A stretch of DNA of 64,000 bases from an uncultured bacterium (lineage in GTDB: Bacteria > Bacteroidota > Bacteroidia > Bacteroidales > Bacteroidaceae). The stretch is from positions 1-64,000 of the forward strand of contig CAJMPR010000006.1 in the NCBI GenBank assembly GCA_905215345.1. The letters run 5' to 3'. The notes beneath the pieces were generated by a model that was given only the letters and a program-made list of their open reading frames with translations, had not been told where the DNA came from and made no database searches. Shown piece after piece: positions 7,451 to 16,032 of the stretch. Within the stretch, counting starts at the first letter, position 1; the number at the start of each line of letters is the position of its first letter. The position numbers and the translations under genes are program-made.

Positions 7451-8329
7451 ATGGCTACAAACAAGTTATTTGTTCCGGATGATGTCAGTGCTCCGTATTC
7501 ACGGCAGGACAATAATGTGCGCCTGCTTCAGTATACCAACTCATCTACCACTGAAAATTTTGATGCCTTCCTGACTCATCATGCTTTGATTTATATTCTT
7601 TCAGGTACCAAACAAATTAAGGTATCCCAAAAAGCTTTTAATATCAATCCAGGTGAACTTATACTTATTCCACGTGGGGAATATATTATGTCGGAATATA
7701 TAACAGGAGAGCAGAACTTCCAAAGCATTATGCTCTTTTTCAATCAGAAAGTAGCCAAATATGTTGTCGATGAACTCAAAGGACGAATAGAAAGTGATTA
7801 TAAAGAAGTACTCAAAAAAGAAGCGATTAAAATCATTCCTAAAAGTCAAAATATAAATGAGCTATATCGTTCACTCATCGCATACAGTAAAAATAACTCT
7901 CCTTTCATTCCCGAAATCATTAGTCTCAAATTCATGGAACTTATTTATCTGTTATTGGATACTCCTTATCAGAATATAATCATGTCTTTTTTACTGGATG
8001 CCACCTGTTATGAAACACCTTCTATTACAACTATCCTTGAACAACACTTATATTCGCCTTTAACAATAGAAAAACTGGCAAAATTATCAGGTAGAAGTCT
8101 ATCAAATTTTAAACGTGAATTTGCAAAGAAGTATAAAGGGACTCCCAAAAAGTGGATAAGAACCAAAAAGTTGGAGCGGGCCGCCTTTTTACTCAAAACT
8201 TCGAATAAAACAATAGAAGAGATTTCGGATGATTGCGGCTTCGTTAACTCTACTCATTTTTCACGTCTGTTCAAGAAACATTATTCTGTTACGCCAACTG
8301 AATTTAGAGCCAAACAGACAGATAATTGA
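7451..8329 (+). CDS. AraC family transcriptional regulator
   Basis: The 292-residue protein has an N-terminal cupin-like sensing half (ILSGTKQIKVSQKAFNINPG, then LILIPRGEYIM) and a C-terminal double helix-turn-helix (about residues 190-288): LTIEKLAKLSGRSLSNFKRE, then TIEEISDDCGFVNSTHFSRL followed by the conserved FKKHYSVTPTEFR. It follows the PfkB kinase by 12 bp and precedes the SMP-30-like lipoprotein gene, so it may respond to the kinase substrate or product and control this small cluster. The effector is unknown. Confidence 0.88.
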   Translation: MATNKLFVPDDVSAPYSRQDNNVRLLQYTNSSTTENFDAFLTHHALIYILSGTKQIKVSQKAFNINPGELILIPRGEYIMSEYITGEQNFQSIMLFFNQKVAKYVVDELKGRIESDYKEVLKKEAIKIIPKSQNINELYRSLIAYSKNNSPFIPEIISLKFMELIYLLLDTPYQNIIMSFLLDATCYETPSITTILEQHLYSPLTIEKLAKLSGRSLSNFKREFAKKYKGTPKKWIRTKKLERAAFLLKTSNKTIEEISDDCGFVNSTHFSRLFKKHYSVTPTEFRAKQTDN

Positions 8330-8363
8330 ACTAAACAGACTACATAAAAGAACATTAATCCTT

Positions 8364-8371
8364 TAACTTTG
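8364..8371 (+). promoter_or_regulatory. -7 promoter box for the SMP-30-like gene
   Basis: TAACTTTG fits TAnnTTTG and lies 26 bp before the ATG at 8398, a usual distance in this genus. Confidence 0.55.
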
Positions 8372-8397
8372 CAAACAAAACAAAAACTATTCAGATT

Positions 8398-9288
8398 ATG
8401 AAAAAAAGAATCAATACAGTTGCGCTTGTTTTCTCTTTTTTGCTGTTGACTATTGCAACAGCGTGTACAAATATCGAAGACAATAAAATTATCAGTGACG
8501 GTATACGTTTCTGCGAGAGTACCTATCCATATGAAAATGGAATTCTGATTGCCAACTTCGGATGCGACCAATTAAATCCGTTAAACAGGGAAGGAAAAGG
8601 ATATATACTTTATTATAAAAAAGGAAAAACAAATATGTTTATTCCGACCGATGGAAATTTATCTGCTCCAAAAGGGATGTTCGAGAAAGACGGTTACCTT
8701 TATATATGCGACGTGAATAAGATAGTAGTGTATAATTTGCAGTCACTGAACGAGTCTCCGCAGATCATCCTTTTTCCAAATGATGACCTTTTCCTCAATG
8801 ACCTTGCCGCGTCAGGTAACACACTCTACGTATCTATAACCAATAGTGGACGTATTTATCAGCTGGATATAAGTAATCCCACAAATTTAAGAGACACTCA
8901 GCTTGTTGAATGGCTCAACATAAAGGGACCTAACGGTATCCTGATAGATGGTAACTCCATGTATATCGCTTCTTATCCGGCAGATGGAGAAACATCGGAA
9001 CAGAATGTTATCTATAAAGTAGAAGATTTGAATAAACCGGTAGCCAAACCGATTTATAGTATTCCGGGACAATATGACGGCATTGCATTATCTGATGACA
9101 AAACAACATTATATGTATCCAACTGGACACCTGCCGAAGTGATAGCAATTAATATAAAAGACGGACAAACAACCAAATTATCTATTTGCAATCAGTTGAT
9201 AGGCCCTGCTGATATGACATTGAAAAACGGAAATCTTTATATTCCCGATCTGCCCAATAGTAGGGTATTGATTCATAAACTGCCATAA
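8398..9288 (+). CDS. SMP-30/gluconolactonase-like beta-propeller lipoprotein
   Basis: The 296-residue protein is predicted to be exported. The N-terminus MKKRINTVALVFSFLLLTIA ends in a lipobox-like TAC, which suggests a lipoprotein. The body is built of beta-propeller repeats with the pattern GxLYIxD or NxLYVxxxxxGRI (YLYICDVNKIVVYN, TLYVSITNSGRIYQLD, TLYVSNWTPAEVIAIN, NLYIPDLPNSRVLIHKLP), as in the SMP-30/LRE/gluconolactonase-like families. It sits after the kinase and AraC genes but has its own promoter and ends at a strong terminator. A lactonase or a periplasmic ligand-binding role is possible; catalytic residues cannot be assigned by eye. Confidence 0.65.
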   Translation: MKKRINTVALVFSFLLLTIATACTNIEDNKIISDGIRFCESTYPYENGILIANFGCDQLNPLNREGKGYILYYKKGKTNMFIPTDGNLSAPKGMFEKDGYLYICDVNKIVVYNLQSLNESPQIILFPNDDLFLNDLAASGNTLYVSITNSGRIYQLDISNPTNLRDTQLVEWLNIKGPNGILIDGNSMYIASYPADGETSEQNVIYKVEDLNKPVAKPIYSIPGQYDGIALSDDKTTLYVSNWTPAEVIAINIKDGQTTKLSICNQLIGPADMTLKNGNLYIPDLPNSRVLIHKLP

Positions 9289-9321
9289 AAACAATTCTAT
9301 ATAAGAAAATACTTAAAAAAA

Positions 9322-9360
9322 AGATGAGGTGATTTCGTGTTTAACAAGATCACCTCATCT
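9322..9360. terminator. Bidirectional terminator between SMP-30-like gene and hcp
   Basis: AGATGAGGTGAT (9322-9333) pairs perfectly with ATCACCTCATCT (9349-9360). An A-run lies on the left and a T-rich run on the right. It separates two convergent genes and can serve both strands. Confidence 0.9.
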
Positions 9361-9365
9361 TTCTT

Positions 9366-11033
9366 TTAGGAAGCCAGTCCGAACTTCTTCAAATCTTCTT
9401 CTACACTACCGATACCTGCAATATGAAACATCTCAACCAACACTTTAATTACATTAGGAGAAAGAAAAGCAGGTAATGTGGGTCCTAAATGTATTTCTTT
9501 TACCCCCAAACTTAACAGTGCCAATAATACAATCACAGCTTTCTGTTCATACCATGCTATGTTATAAACAATAGGTAAATCATTTATATCATTCAGTTGG
9601 AACACTTCTTTCAGCTTCAATGCAATAACCGCTAAAGAGTAGCTGTCGTTACACTGTCCGGCATCCAAAACACGAGGAATACCATTAATCTCGCCTAAAC
9701 TGAGTTTATTGTACCTGTACTTCGCACAACCGGCAGTCAATATTACAGTATCTTGAGGTAACGAATTGGCAAATTCCGAATAGTAATCACGGCTTTTCAT
9801 ACGCCCGTCACAACCTGCCATAACAATAAAACGACGAATCGCCCCGGTCTTTACAGCATCCACTACTTTATCCGCCAGTTGCAGAACCTGATTATGAGCA
9901 AAACCACCGATAATCTCCCCACGTTCAATTTCTGTAGGAGGTTGACATTGTTTAGCAATCTCTATAATCTCTGAGAAATCCTTTTTGCCATCAGCATCTT
10001 GCTTGATATATTTACAACCCGGGAAACCGGTAGAATTGGTAGTAAACATACGCTCTTTATAAACAGCATTTGCCAAAGGCGGAACAATACAGTTAGTAGT
10101 GAACAAAATAGGCCCATTGAAAGAGGTAAATTCTTCACGCTGTTTCCACCAAGCATTCCCGTAATTACCAACAAAATGAGAATATTTCTTGAATGCAGGG
10201 TAATAATGGGCAGGTAACATTTCGCTATGTGTATAAACATCCACACCCGTGCCTTCAGTCTGTTTCAATAATTCCTCCATATCTTTCAAATCATGACCGC
10301 TAATCAAGATAGCCGGACGATTCTTAACTCCAATATTCACTTTAGTAATTTCAGGATTACCATAAGTTCCTGTATTAGCCTCATCTAACAGAGCCATAGT
10401 CTTCACACCAAAGCCACCTGCTTCAAGTACCAGATTCACCCACTCATCGGTAGAAAGTGAACGAGTGGCAATAATAGCTAAAGCATGCTGCATAAAAGCA
10501 TGTACAGTATCATCATTAAATCCTAAGCGCATCGCATGTTCCAGATAAGCAGCCATACCTTTCAAGCCATAAGTCAGTAGTTCTTTCAAAGAACGTAAAT
10601 CTTCATTAGCTTCCCGCAATACACCTACAGTCCGGGCTTTTTCTGCATAATCTTTACGTGTTCCCTGCCAAGTCAGTTCATCTACTTCCGGCAAAAACAC
10701 TCTCTTGTCCCGGGCTTCCTGAATCAATTCGTTACGTAGGAGAATACCCTTATCCACCCGTGCCAAAATACTCTCATCATCAAAATTAGCATTGGTAATA
10801 GTACAAAACAACGCATCCACCACAAATTGATTTGCTTCTTTCAATACCGCATAATCAGCTTTCCGCAGTGCATCAGTCACCACAGAAATACCTCTGACAA
10901 CAAACAATAATAAATCCATAGCCTGAGCTGTATGACTTTCTTTTCCGCACACTCCCTTCAGCGTACAACCAATTCCTTTGGCAGTTTCCTGGCACTGATA
11001 ACAAAACATGTTTGCTTCCATTTTCTTATTCAT
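9366..11033 (-). CDS. hcp: Hydroxylamine reductase (hybrid cluster protein)
   Basis: The 555-residue Hcp contains a [4Fe-4S] cluster and the hybrid Fe-S-O cluster. It reduces NO or hydroxylamine under nitrosative stress in the cytoplasm. Near the N-terminus, C11-x2-C14-x8-C23-x5-C29 (FCYQCQETAKGIGC onward) has the class I spacing seen in strict anaerobes. Family segments such as ISGHDLKDMEELLKQTEGTG, VMAGCDGRMKSRDYYSEF and LTAGCAKYRYNKL, carrying hybrid-cluster cysteines, are all present. The start could be Met1 or Met5. It is divergent from a Crp/Fnr gene, with a palindromic activator site 36.5 bp behind its -7 box, shared with nrfHA. Length and motifs are complete. Confidence 0.95.
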   Translation of the reverse strand: MNKKMEANMFCYQCQETAKGIGCTLKGVCGKESHTAQAMDLLLFVVRGISVVTDALRKADYAVLKEANQFVVDALFCTITNANFDDESILARVDKGILLRNELIQEARDKRVFLPEVDELTWQGTRKDYAEKARTVGVLREANEDLRSLKELLTYGLKGMAAYLEHAMRLGFNDDTVHAFMQHALAIIATRSLSTDEWVNLVLEAGGFGVKTMALLDEANTGTYGNPEITKVNIGVKNRPAILISGHDLKDMEELLKQTEGTGVDVYTHSEMLPAHYYPAFKKYSHFVGNYGNAWWKQREEFTSFNGPILFTTNCIVPPLANAVYKERMFTTNSTGFPGCKYIKQDADGKKDFSEIIEIAKQCQPPTEIERGEIIGGFAHNQVLQLADKVVDAVKTGAIRRFIVMAGCDGRMKSRDYYSEFANSLPQDTVILTAGCAKYRYNKLSLGEINGIPRVLDAGQCNDSYSLAVIALKLKEVFQLNDINDLPIVYNIAWYEQKAVIVLLALLSLGVKEIHLGPTLPAFLSPNVIKVLVEMFHIAGIGSVEEDLKKFGLAS

Positions 11034-11086
11034 TTAAAAGTTTATATCTATATTCAACTAAGACTTTCATCCCTTTTTATTTCATT

Positions 11087-11220
11087 TGACTCTCGTTTTA
11101 CATTATCTTTGCCAAAAGCGAAGATTAGCTGCACCTCGGCATAAAAAATGAACAAGTTCATTTTACTCTACTCCCGACTTGCATTATCTTTGTGCAAAGA
11201 TGAGGGTTCTCCCGAGCATA
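11087..11220 (+). repeat. Diverged tandem copy of a promoter module
   Basis: Two segments (about 11087-11145 and 11161-11220) share the order TTTnACTCTn..., CATTATCTTTG, a purine-rich AAAGCGAAG/AAAGATGAG block, CTCGGCATAAA or CCCGAGCATAAA, and an -AAC end. Each carries a TATCTTTG box (11104-11111 and 11185-11192). They look like a diverged duplication giving tandem promoters for the Crp/Fnr gene. Confidence 0.5.
11148..11161. promoter_or_regulatory. Perfect 14-bp palindrome between the promoter modules
   Basis: ATGAAC-AA-GTTCAT is a perfect palindrome just upstream of the second promoter module, in a position suitable for an operator. The protein that would bind it is unknown. Confidence 0.4.
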
Positions 11221-11238
11221 AACAGTAACGTATGTTAC
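11185..11238. promoter_or_regulatory. Overlapping hcp and Crp/Fnr promoters with Crp/Fnr-type site
   Basis: TATCTTTG (11185-11192) is the plus -7 box for the regulator gene. CAAAGATG (11195-11202; CATCTTTG on the minus strand) is the probable -7 box for hcp, so the two boxes nearly abut and can hardly be used at once. The palindrome GTAAC-GTAT-GTTAC (11225-11238) is centred 36.5 bp behind the hcp box, the class II activator position, and lies inside the leader of the regulator gene. Confidence 0.65.
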
Positions 11239-11266
11239 ACCGAATCACAAAAAAGCTAAAAAGAGA

Positions 11267-11905
11267 ATGGAAGTCCACATACTATTGAGAATGCCTCCCT
11301 TTCAAGGCATCATGGAAGAAGATTTATTACCTCTCGTTCTGGCTTCGGAACATGTATACAGGCAATATAAACCATCAGACTTCATCGCTATGCAAGGAGA
11401 GGTTTATCGTTCCATATTTATATTATGTAGCGGTAAAGTACGCACACAAATGGTCAATACAGAGGGAAAACAGTTGACTATCGAAACTTTGAAAGCTCCT
11501 CAGCTATTGGCACCGGCATTCGTCTTTTCATCGGAAAGTCGTTTTCCCGTCAACATAGAGGCAATGGATAAATGCGAAATCCTTGTTATTAATAAAAGCT
11601 TCTTCTTGGATTTTCTGCATCAATATCCTGTGGTAATGCACAATTTTTTAAGACTGGTGTCGGATAGAACTTTATTTCTTTCTAAAAAATTAAACGCATT
11701 TGCTTTACAAAGTCTCAAATCACGTATACTGAACTATTTACGTATGCATGGTTCAATACTAAACCAACAGGAAGTAGCTCAAATTCTGGGTGTTGCACGT
11801 CCATCATTAACACGTGCACTATCCGAACTAACCAACGAAGGTTGTATTCGTATGGAAGAAAAAGAGATTTGGATTGACGAAACAAACTCGCAAAAATATC
11901 TCTAA
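11267..11905 (+). CDS. Crp/Fnr family regulator, divergent from hcp (HcpR-like)
   Basis: The 212-residue Crp/Fnr protein has a cyclic-nucleotide-binding-like beta-roll (residues about 20-110, FIAMQGEVYRSIFILCSGKV) and a C-terminal winged helix (NQQEVAQILGVARPSLTRAL, about residues 164-183). It lacks the N-terminal Cys set of FNR, so it does not sense oxygen by that cluster. A Crp/Fnr gene divergent from hcp is the usual arrangement of HcpR, a heme- or NO-responsive activator of hcp in Bacteroidales and Desulfovibrio; the assignment is by context. The shared palindrome within its own leader suggests negative autoregulation along with hcp activation. Confidence 0.85.
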   Translation: MEVHILLRMPPFQGIMEEDLLPLVLASEHVYRQYKPSDFIAMQGEVYRSIFILCSGKVRTQMVNTEGKQLTIETLKAPQLLAPAFVFSSESRFPVNIEAMDKCEILVINKSFFLDFLHQYPVVMHNFLRLVSDRTLFLSKKLNAFALQSLKSRILNYLRMHGSILNQQEVAQILGVARPSLTRALSELTNEGCIRMEEKEIWIDETNSQKYL

Positions 11906-11930
11906 AAGTCTTTATACAATATATTATTTA

Positions 11931-11938
11931 TATCTTTG
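11931..11938 (+). promoter_or_regulatory. -7 promoter box for the second Crp/Fnr gene
   Basis: TATCTTTG lies 17 bp before the ATG at 11956, so the second regulator has its own promoter with a very short leader. Confidence 0.6.
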
Positions 11939-11955
11939 TACAACAATCATATGCT

Positions 11956-12645
11956 ATGGAAAAGATTCAGTTGGACGAAAAGCATGAACAGAAATTACTA
12001 CAGATCCCTTTATTCAGGGATTTGCCGTATAATATTAAGCAGTCATTGCTGGATAAACTGGATTATGCCGTTTATGATATTCGAAAGAAAGATATAGTGG
12101 CCAATCAAGGAACTCCCTGCAAGAAATTATATGTTCTATTAGAAGGGAAACTACGTGTCGACATCATAGACGGACTGGGTAATCAAGTAATGATTGAATA
12201 TATCGTAGCTCCAAGAGCATTCGCCACTCCCCACCTTTTTGGTTCCAATACGACTCTGCCGGCCACATTCACCGCCATAGAAGACGGTATACTCTTTACT
12301 GCCAGTAAGGAATCGGCTTTCAAACTTATCAGCCAGGATCCGCAAGTGTTACACAATTTCCTTTGTGTAACCGGTAATTGTAATGCTTGTACTGTATCGC
12401 GTTTGAAAACACTCTCCCGCAAAACCGTACGGGAGAGGTTTATTATTTACTTGTTTGAAAACAAAAAGCAAGGTTCTAATTCAATCACGATTGCCCACAC
12501 ACAATCTGAACTGGCGGAATATCTCAATGTTACCCGTCCTGCCTTGTCTAAGGAGATCAACAAGATGACCAAAGAAGGAATTATCCAGATGACAGGAAAA
12601 AAAATCGAGATATTGAATGAGGTTGCATTAAACGAATACCTTTAA
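11956..12645 (+). CDS. Crp/Fnr family regulator with Cys cluster on the dimer helix
   Basis: The 229-residue Crp/Fnr protein is a tandem paralogue of the preceding regulator. A beta-roll (about residues 20-120; IVANQGTPCKKLYVLLEGKL) is followed by the long dimerisation helix and a winged helix (HTQSELAEYLNVTRPALSKE). The unusual feature is C137-x4-C142-x2-C145 on the predicted dimer helix (LCVTGNCNACTVS), plus C55, which is not the FNR arrangement. It could hold metal or an Fe-S or heme cofactor, or form redox disulfides. It ends 1 bp before the convergent porin gene. It probably acts on the nitrogen-oxide genes nearby, but its target is unknown. Confidence 0.85.
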   Translation: MEKIQLDEKHEQKLLQIPLFRDLPYNIKQSLLDKLDYAVYDIRKKDIVANQGTPCKKLYVLLEGKLRVDIIDGLGNQVMIEYIVAPRAFATPHLFGSNTTLPATFTAIEDGILFTASKESAFKLISQDPQVLHNFLCVTGNCNACTVSRLKTLSRKTVRERFIIYLFENKKQGSNSITIAHTQSELAEYLNVTRPALSKEINKMTKEGIIQMTGKKIEILNEVALNEYL

Positions 12646-12646
12646 T

Positions 12647-13918
12647 CTACCATCTCACAAACAGAATCTTCGGATTAATATTTAAGGATAGCCATCCCCA
12701 ATCCTGCCAACGTTTGTGATTACCACCTTTCACAAGATCCATAGAACTGGTACCACGCATAATGGAATAACCGGCAGAGAGTTTAACGTCCTTCATTACA
12801 TTCCAGTCAATCTGATAGTCTATTTCCGAACCTAATCCTTTCTTTATATTCTCCAGTTTGGCAGCAGTAGCAAAATAATGATAGTTTAGCTGCATACTCA
12901 CCTTGGCAGATGTTTTGTAAACGAAGCCCAACTGTACGTCCTGTAATCCGGGAGCCGAACCTTTCCAGGCAGTAGCATAGAAATAATCCATCGCTCCATA
13001 AAACTTATGATGCGTTCCATACAATGGATCGAAAGCTTTAAACTTATCTCCTTTACCGTTGTTACCGCTCAAATAATCATACCCCAAACTGGCACTCCAT
13101 TGCTTGTTAAGGGCATAAGCCACTTTTATACTTGCCATATAGGCAGAAACAGTTGCCGCTTTATTATTCTTACCAGTCTGATAGTAGAAAGCCCCCTGCA
13201 TATCCCAGGACTGAGGTTTAAAAGTGATATAAGTTCCAAAAGTCTGCATATAGCGGGTATCCGATTTTAACGTACTCACGTCTCCGGTTTCCCATCCCAG
13301 GTTCATAAAAAGCAAAGAGGCATCCAATGGCAAATCGTTAGCGGCATAATGATACCACAAAGTCTGCATATTTTTATAAGGTTGTCCGCCTTCTTTATAA
13401 TAAGTACCGCCTATATTCTTTTCGTCATTCTGGTTGAAAGCCAATATAAAATGCAGCTTATGAGCATTCTTCTCATATCCCAATTTCAAAGCGTCATGAT
13501 ACCGCCCGGCAACGTTCCAGTCCAAACCGCCCAGAATACGTTCGTCATCATAAGACAGAGTCTGGCGCCCTAACTGTGCGAAAAAACCTTTTCCAAAATC
13601 TAATTTTGCCCATGCCTCGTTCATGATAAAACGCCCGTTCTTATCAATTTGGGCATCCTGTCCCCAAACTCCTACATGTTGGGCGGAAACTTTCATGCTG
13701 AGATTAGAGCGCTTATACTCCATAGACAATCGGGCACGATTATTAATAAAAGCGGCGGCCTCATCACCTTCATTACGCGGGAAAAGTGCACCATTGCGAT
13801 ACTCGGCACGAGGTCTGATTTGCATAGACATGGAAAATTCATTTTCTTTTTTAGATTCTTGTCCCCAAGATAAACCGGGCAATAATAATAGCCCTAATAC
13901 AAAATAAACAGTTCTCAT
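12647..13918 (-). CDS. Alginate-export-like outer membrane porin, end of the nrf/ccs run
   Basis: The 423-residue outer-membrane beta-barrel has a signal peptide (MRTVYFVLGLLLLPGLSWGQ, cleavage after GQ/ES). The body has alternating aromatic strands and the motif AWAKLDFGKGFFAQLGRQTL, seen in the alginate_exp porin family, and ends in a W like other barrel proteins. It lies 7 bp after ccsA in a run of five co-oriented genes, nrfH-nrfA-resB-ccsA-porin. It may admit nitrite or another anion to the periplasmic nitrite reductase; this is inferred from context only. Confidence 0.75.
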   Translation of the reverse strand: MRTVYFVLGLLLLPGLSWGQESKKENEFSMSMQIRPRAEYRNGALFPRNEGDEAAAFINNRARLSMEYKRSNLSMKVSAQHVGVWGQDAQIDKNGRFIMNEAWAKLDFGKGFFAQLGRQTLSYDDERILGGLDWNVAGRYHDALKLGYEKNAHKLHFILAFNQNDEKNIGGTYYKEGGQPYKNMQTLWYHYAANDLPLDASLLFMNLGWETGDVSTLKSDTRYMQTFGTYITFKPQSWDMQGAFYYQTGKNNKAATVSAYMASIKVAYALNKQWSASLGYDYLSGNNGKGDKFKAFDPLYGTHHKFYGAMDYFYATAWKGSAPGLQDVQLGFVYKTSAKVSMQLNYHYFATAAKLENIKKGLGSEIDYQIDWNVMKDVKLSAGYSIMRGTSSMDLVKGGNHKRWQDWGWLSLNINPKILFVRW

Positions 13919-13925
13919 AGTATCT

Positions 13926-14717
13926 TTATTTTAAATTATACGTATGTATACTCACACCTTGCGCTGCAGGCAGGTAGTTGATGCCATACCAACACATTTG
14001 TAACAATAAAAATGAAACAAGCAATCCTACCAACGCTTTACGATACGCCGTAGGACATCCTAAACGAAAATGGATATATGCCAGATATGAAAACCAAGTC
14101 GCAGCAGCCCAGGTTTCTTTAGGGTCCCATGCCCAATAATGTCCCCAGGCAGCCTTAGCCCATATTGCACCGGACAACATGCCTAATGTCATAAAAGCGA
14201 GTCCCACATAAGTCAGGTTGTCACATAAATCCATTTCACGGGATTCAACACCTTTCTTCTTAAACCACAATAAATAAACAGTCATCACCGTAGCCGCGCC
14301 CAGCATTGCATAGGCAAACATATAAACGATAACATGAGGTGTAAACCACGGACTTTGTAAAGCAGGCATCAAGGTTTTATTATGTATCTCCGGCTTAAAC
14401 AGGTTGATACAGATGAAAACCAATGAAAGTATGAAACTGAAGCTTAATATCCATTTATATTTCCAACGGCTATATGTTATGAGCCCTGCCAAGGGGAGAA
14501 AGAATGAATACCACAAACGGGTCTCACCCATAGTACGCATTGGAGGACGTTCCAGAGAAATCCATAATGCAACTATAAAACTAAAGAAAACAAACAGTCC
14601 GGTCAAGGTGAACGCATATACCATTACCGGCCGCTTTCCACGCCAAGCCTTAAAAGCGCCAATACCCCAGAAGAGCAAAGCGATAATAGCAAATAGAATA
14701 AAATAGTCCCAACTCAT
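13926..14717 (-). CDS. ccsA: Cytochrome c biogenesis protein CcsA (ResC-like)
   Basis: The 263-residue multi-pass inner-membrane protein is the heme-handling partner of system II cytochrome c maturation. The tryptophan-rich WWD signature WGHYWAWDPKETWAAATW is at residues 191-208, with further histidines (FTPHVI near residue 128 and one near the C-terminus) that could ligate heme. It is shorter than fused CcsBA proteins and depends on the adjacent ResB, whose stop overlaps its ATG by 4 bp. The system attaches heme to CxxCH motifs of NrfH and NrfA outside the cytoplasmic membrane. Confidence 0.92.
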   Translation of the reverse strand: MSWDYFILFAIIALLFWGIGAFKAWRGKRPVMVYAFTLTGLFVFFSFIVALWISLERPPMRTMGETRLWYSFFLPLAGLITYSRWKYKWILSFSFILSLVFICINLFKPEIHNKTLMPALQSPWFTPHVIVYMFAYAMLGAATVMTVYLLWFKKKGVESREMDLCDNLTYVGLAFMTLGMLSGAIWAKAAWGHYWAWDPKETWAAATWFSYLAYIHFRLGCPTAYRKALVGLLVSFLLLQMCWYGINYLPAAQGVSIHTYNLK

Positions 14718-16027
14718 ACATTATCCTCCTTTCCTTCTTCCGGCTGCTTCTCTTCCAGAGATGCTTTCTTATCCTCCGAGGTTATTTTCTCTTTTTCTAA
14801 AGTTTCTTTTTTCCCTTTCGGAGCATTGACAAACAGGCAGACAGCACCTGCCATCATCATAAGTATACCTGCATACACATAGGGAAGCCAAGGATCACGC
14901 ACTAACTCAAATACGCTGATATCACTCCAACGCCCTTTAGTTTCATCATAACTTAATTGATAAATATTCCATCCGGCTACTTCAAGAGGATGATTTACTT
15001 CAATAGTATCTTGCATTACATCACCCTCTTGTGTATATACGGTTACATCAGACGCAAAACGCTGAGGTTCCCGTTCGGGCATCACAATACTGATTTGATC
15101 GTTCAACCGCAATGCCTTATAAGGAAACATAAAACTTCCACAACTCACCCATCCTTCTTTCGTTTGTCCGTTCTTACTATTCCTTACTTTCAGATAAGCG
15201 GCATATGTAGCACCCATCGAATGGAATTCGGTAAATTTCAAAGTATCTTCCGATGCCACAGAGGCAGCCATCGGCATGGATTGCAAAACAGATATTTCCC
15301 AATCCAGCAGTTTACCATTCTCTACTCCATCTTCGAGCAATAAATGTTCAGGCATATCTGCCGGAAGAGTTTTACCCGTCTCATTATTAATCAACATCAG
15401 TTTGGGAGGATACTCATCAATGGTGAAGTCCTTCAATTCAATGGCAAGAGGAAGTTCTACCAACTTACCATTTTCATCGGTAGCACGCCACTCTGTTTTC
15501 CCCAACTGCGTAATCATCTTCAAACGCTGCAAATCAGCATTACCTAATGTCGCCGTCAACAAGGCCACGAATAATCCGACGTGATTGAGAAGAAAGGGAA
15601 TCTTCTGCATTCTCAATGGAAATCCGGCTCGCAGAATGGTTAATCCTAAAGAAGTAACCATAGCGATGTACAACAATACAAACGGCCAGAAAGAAAGCAT
15701 CTTAGTAAGACCAACCCCATCCACCGCCGGTTGATTAGAAGGCACTTGACGTATCAGCCCCATAACCACCGTAATACCTGCTATACACAAAAGAAAAGAA
15801 ACCGCAGCGGTATAATGGCTGAGCCATCCGAAGCAATAAACCCTTTTGCGAAGCCCATGCATACCTGCCAATAACAGCAAATATGCTATCAACACAATGA
15901 TATTAACAGGCCAGGAAAATAACTCCCAACGAATAGCACCAATGGTTCCTTGCAGCAACAATCCTGTAGCAAACAGTCCTGCACCGCAAACAAAACCCTC
16001 CCTATACCTCCACGGTTTCTTCCACAT
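14714..16027 (-). CDS. ResB-like cytochrome c biogenesis protein
   Basis: The 437-residue ResB-type partner of CcsA has several N-terminal membrane segments (for example WPVNIIVLIAYLLLLAGMHG), a large extracytoplasmic domain (about residues 165-370, with ELKDFTIDEYPPKLMLIN and NHPLEVAGWNIYQLSYDETKG typical of the family) and a last helix near residue 380. It ends in a highly charged Lys/Glu tail of about 45 residues on the cytoplasmic side, which is unusual in length. ResB helps reduce the apocytochrome Cys pair and hand over heme. It overlaps ccsA by 4 bp and is separated from nrfA by a 184-bp palindromic repeat region. Confidence 0.88.
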   Translation of the reverse strand: MWKKPWRYREGFVCGAGLFATGLLLQGTIGAIRWELFSWPVNIIVLIAYLLLLAGMHGLRKRVYCFGWLSHYTAAVSFLLCIAGITVVMGLIRQVPSNQPAVDGVGLTKMLSFWPFVLLYIAMVTSLGLTILRAGFPLRMQKIPFLLNHVGLFVALLTATLGNADLQRLKMITQLGKTEWRATDENGKLVELPLAIELKDFTIDEYPPKLMLINNETGKTLPADMPEHLLLEDGVENGKLLDWEISVLQSMPMAASVASEDTLKFTEFHSMGATYAAYLKVRNSKNGQTKEGWVSCGSFMFPYKALRLNDQISIVMPEREPQRFASDVTVYTQEGDVMQDTIEVNHPLEVAGWNIYQLSYDETKGRWSDISVFELVRDPWLPYVYAGILMMMAGAVCLFVNAPKGKKETLEKEKITSEDKKASLEEKQPEEGKEDNV

Positions 16028-16032
16028 GTATA

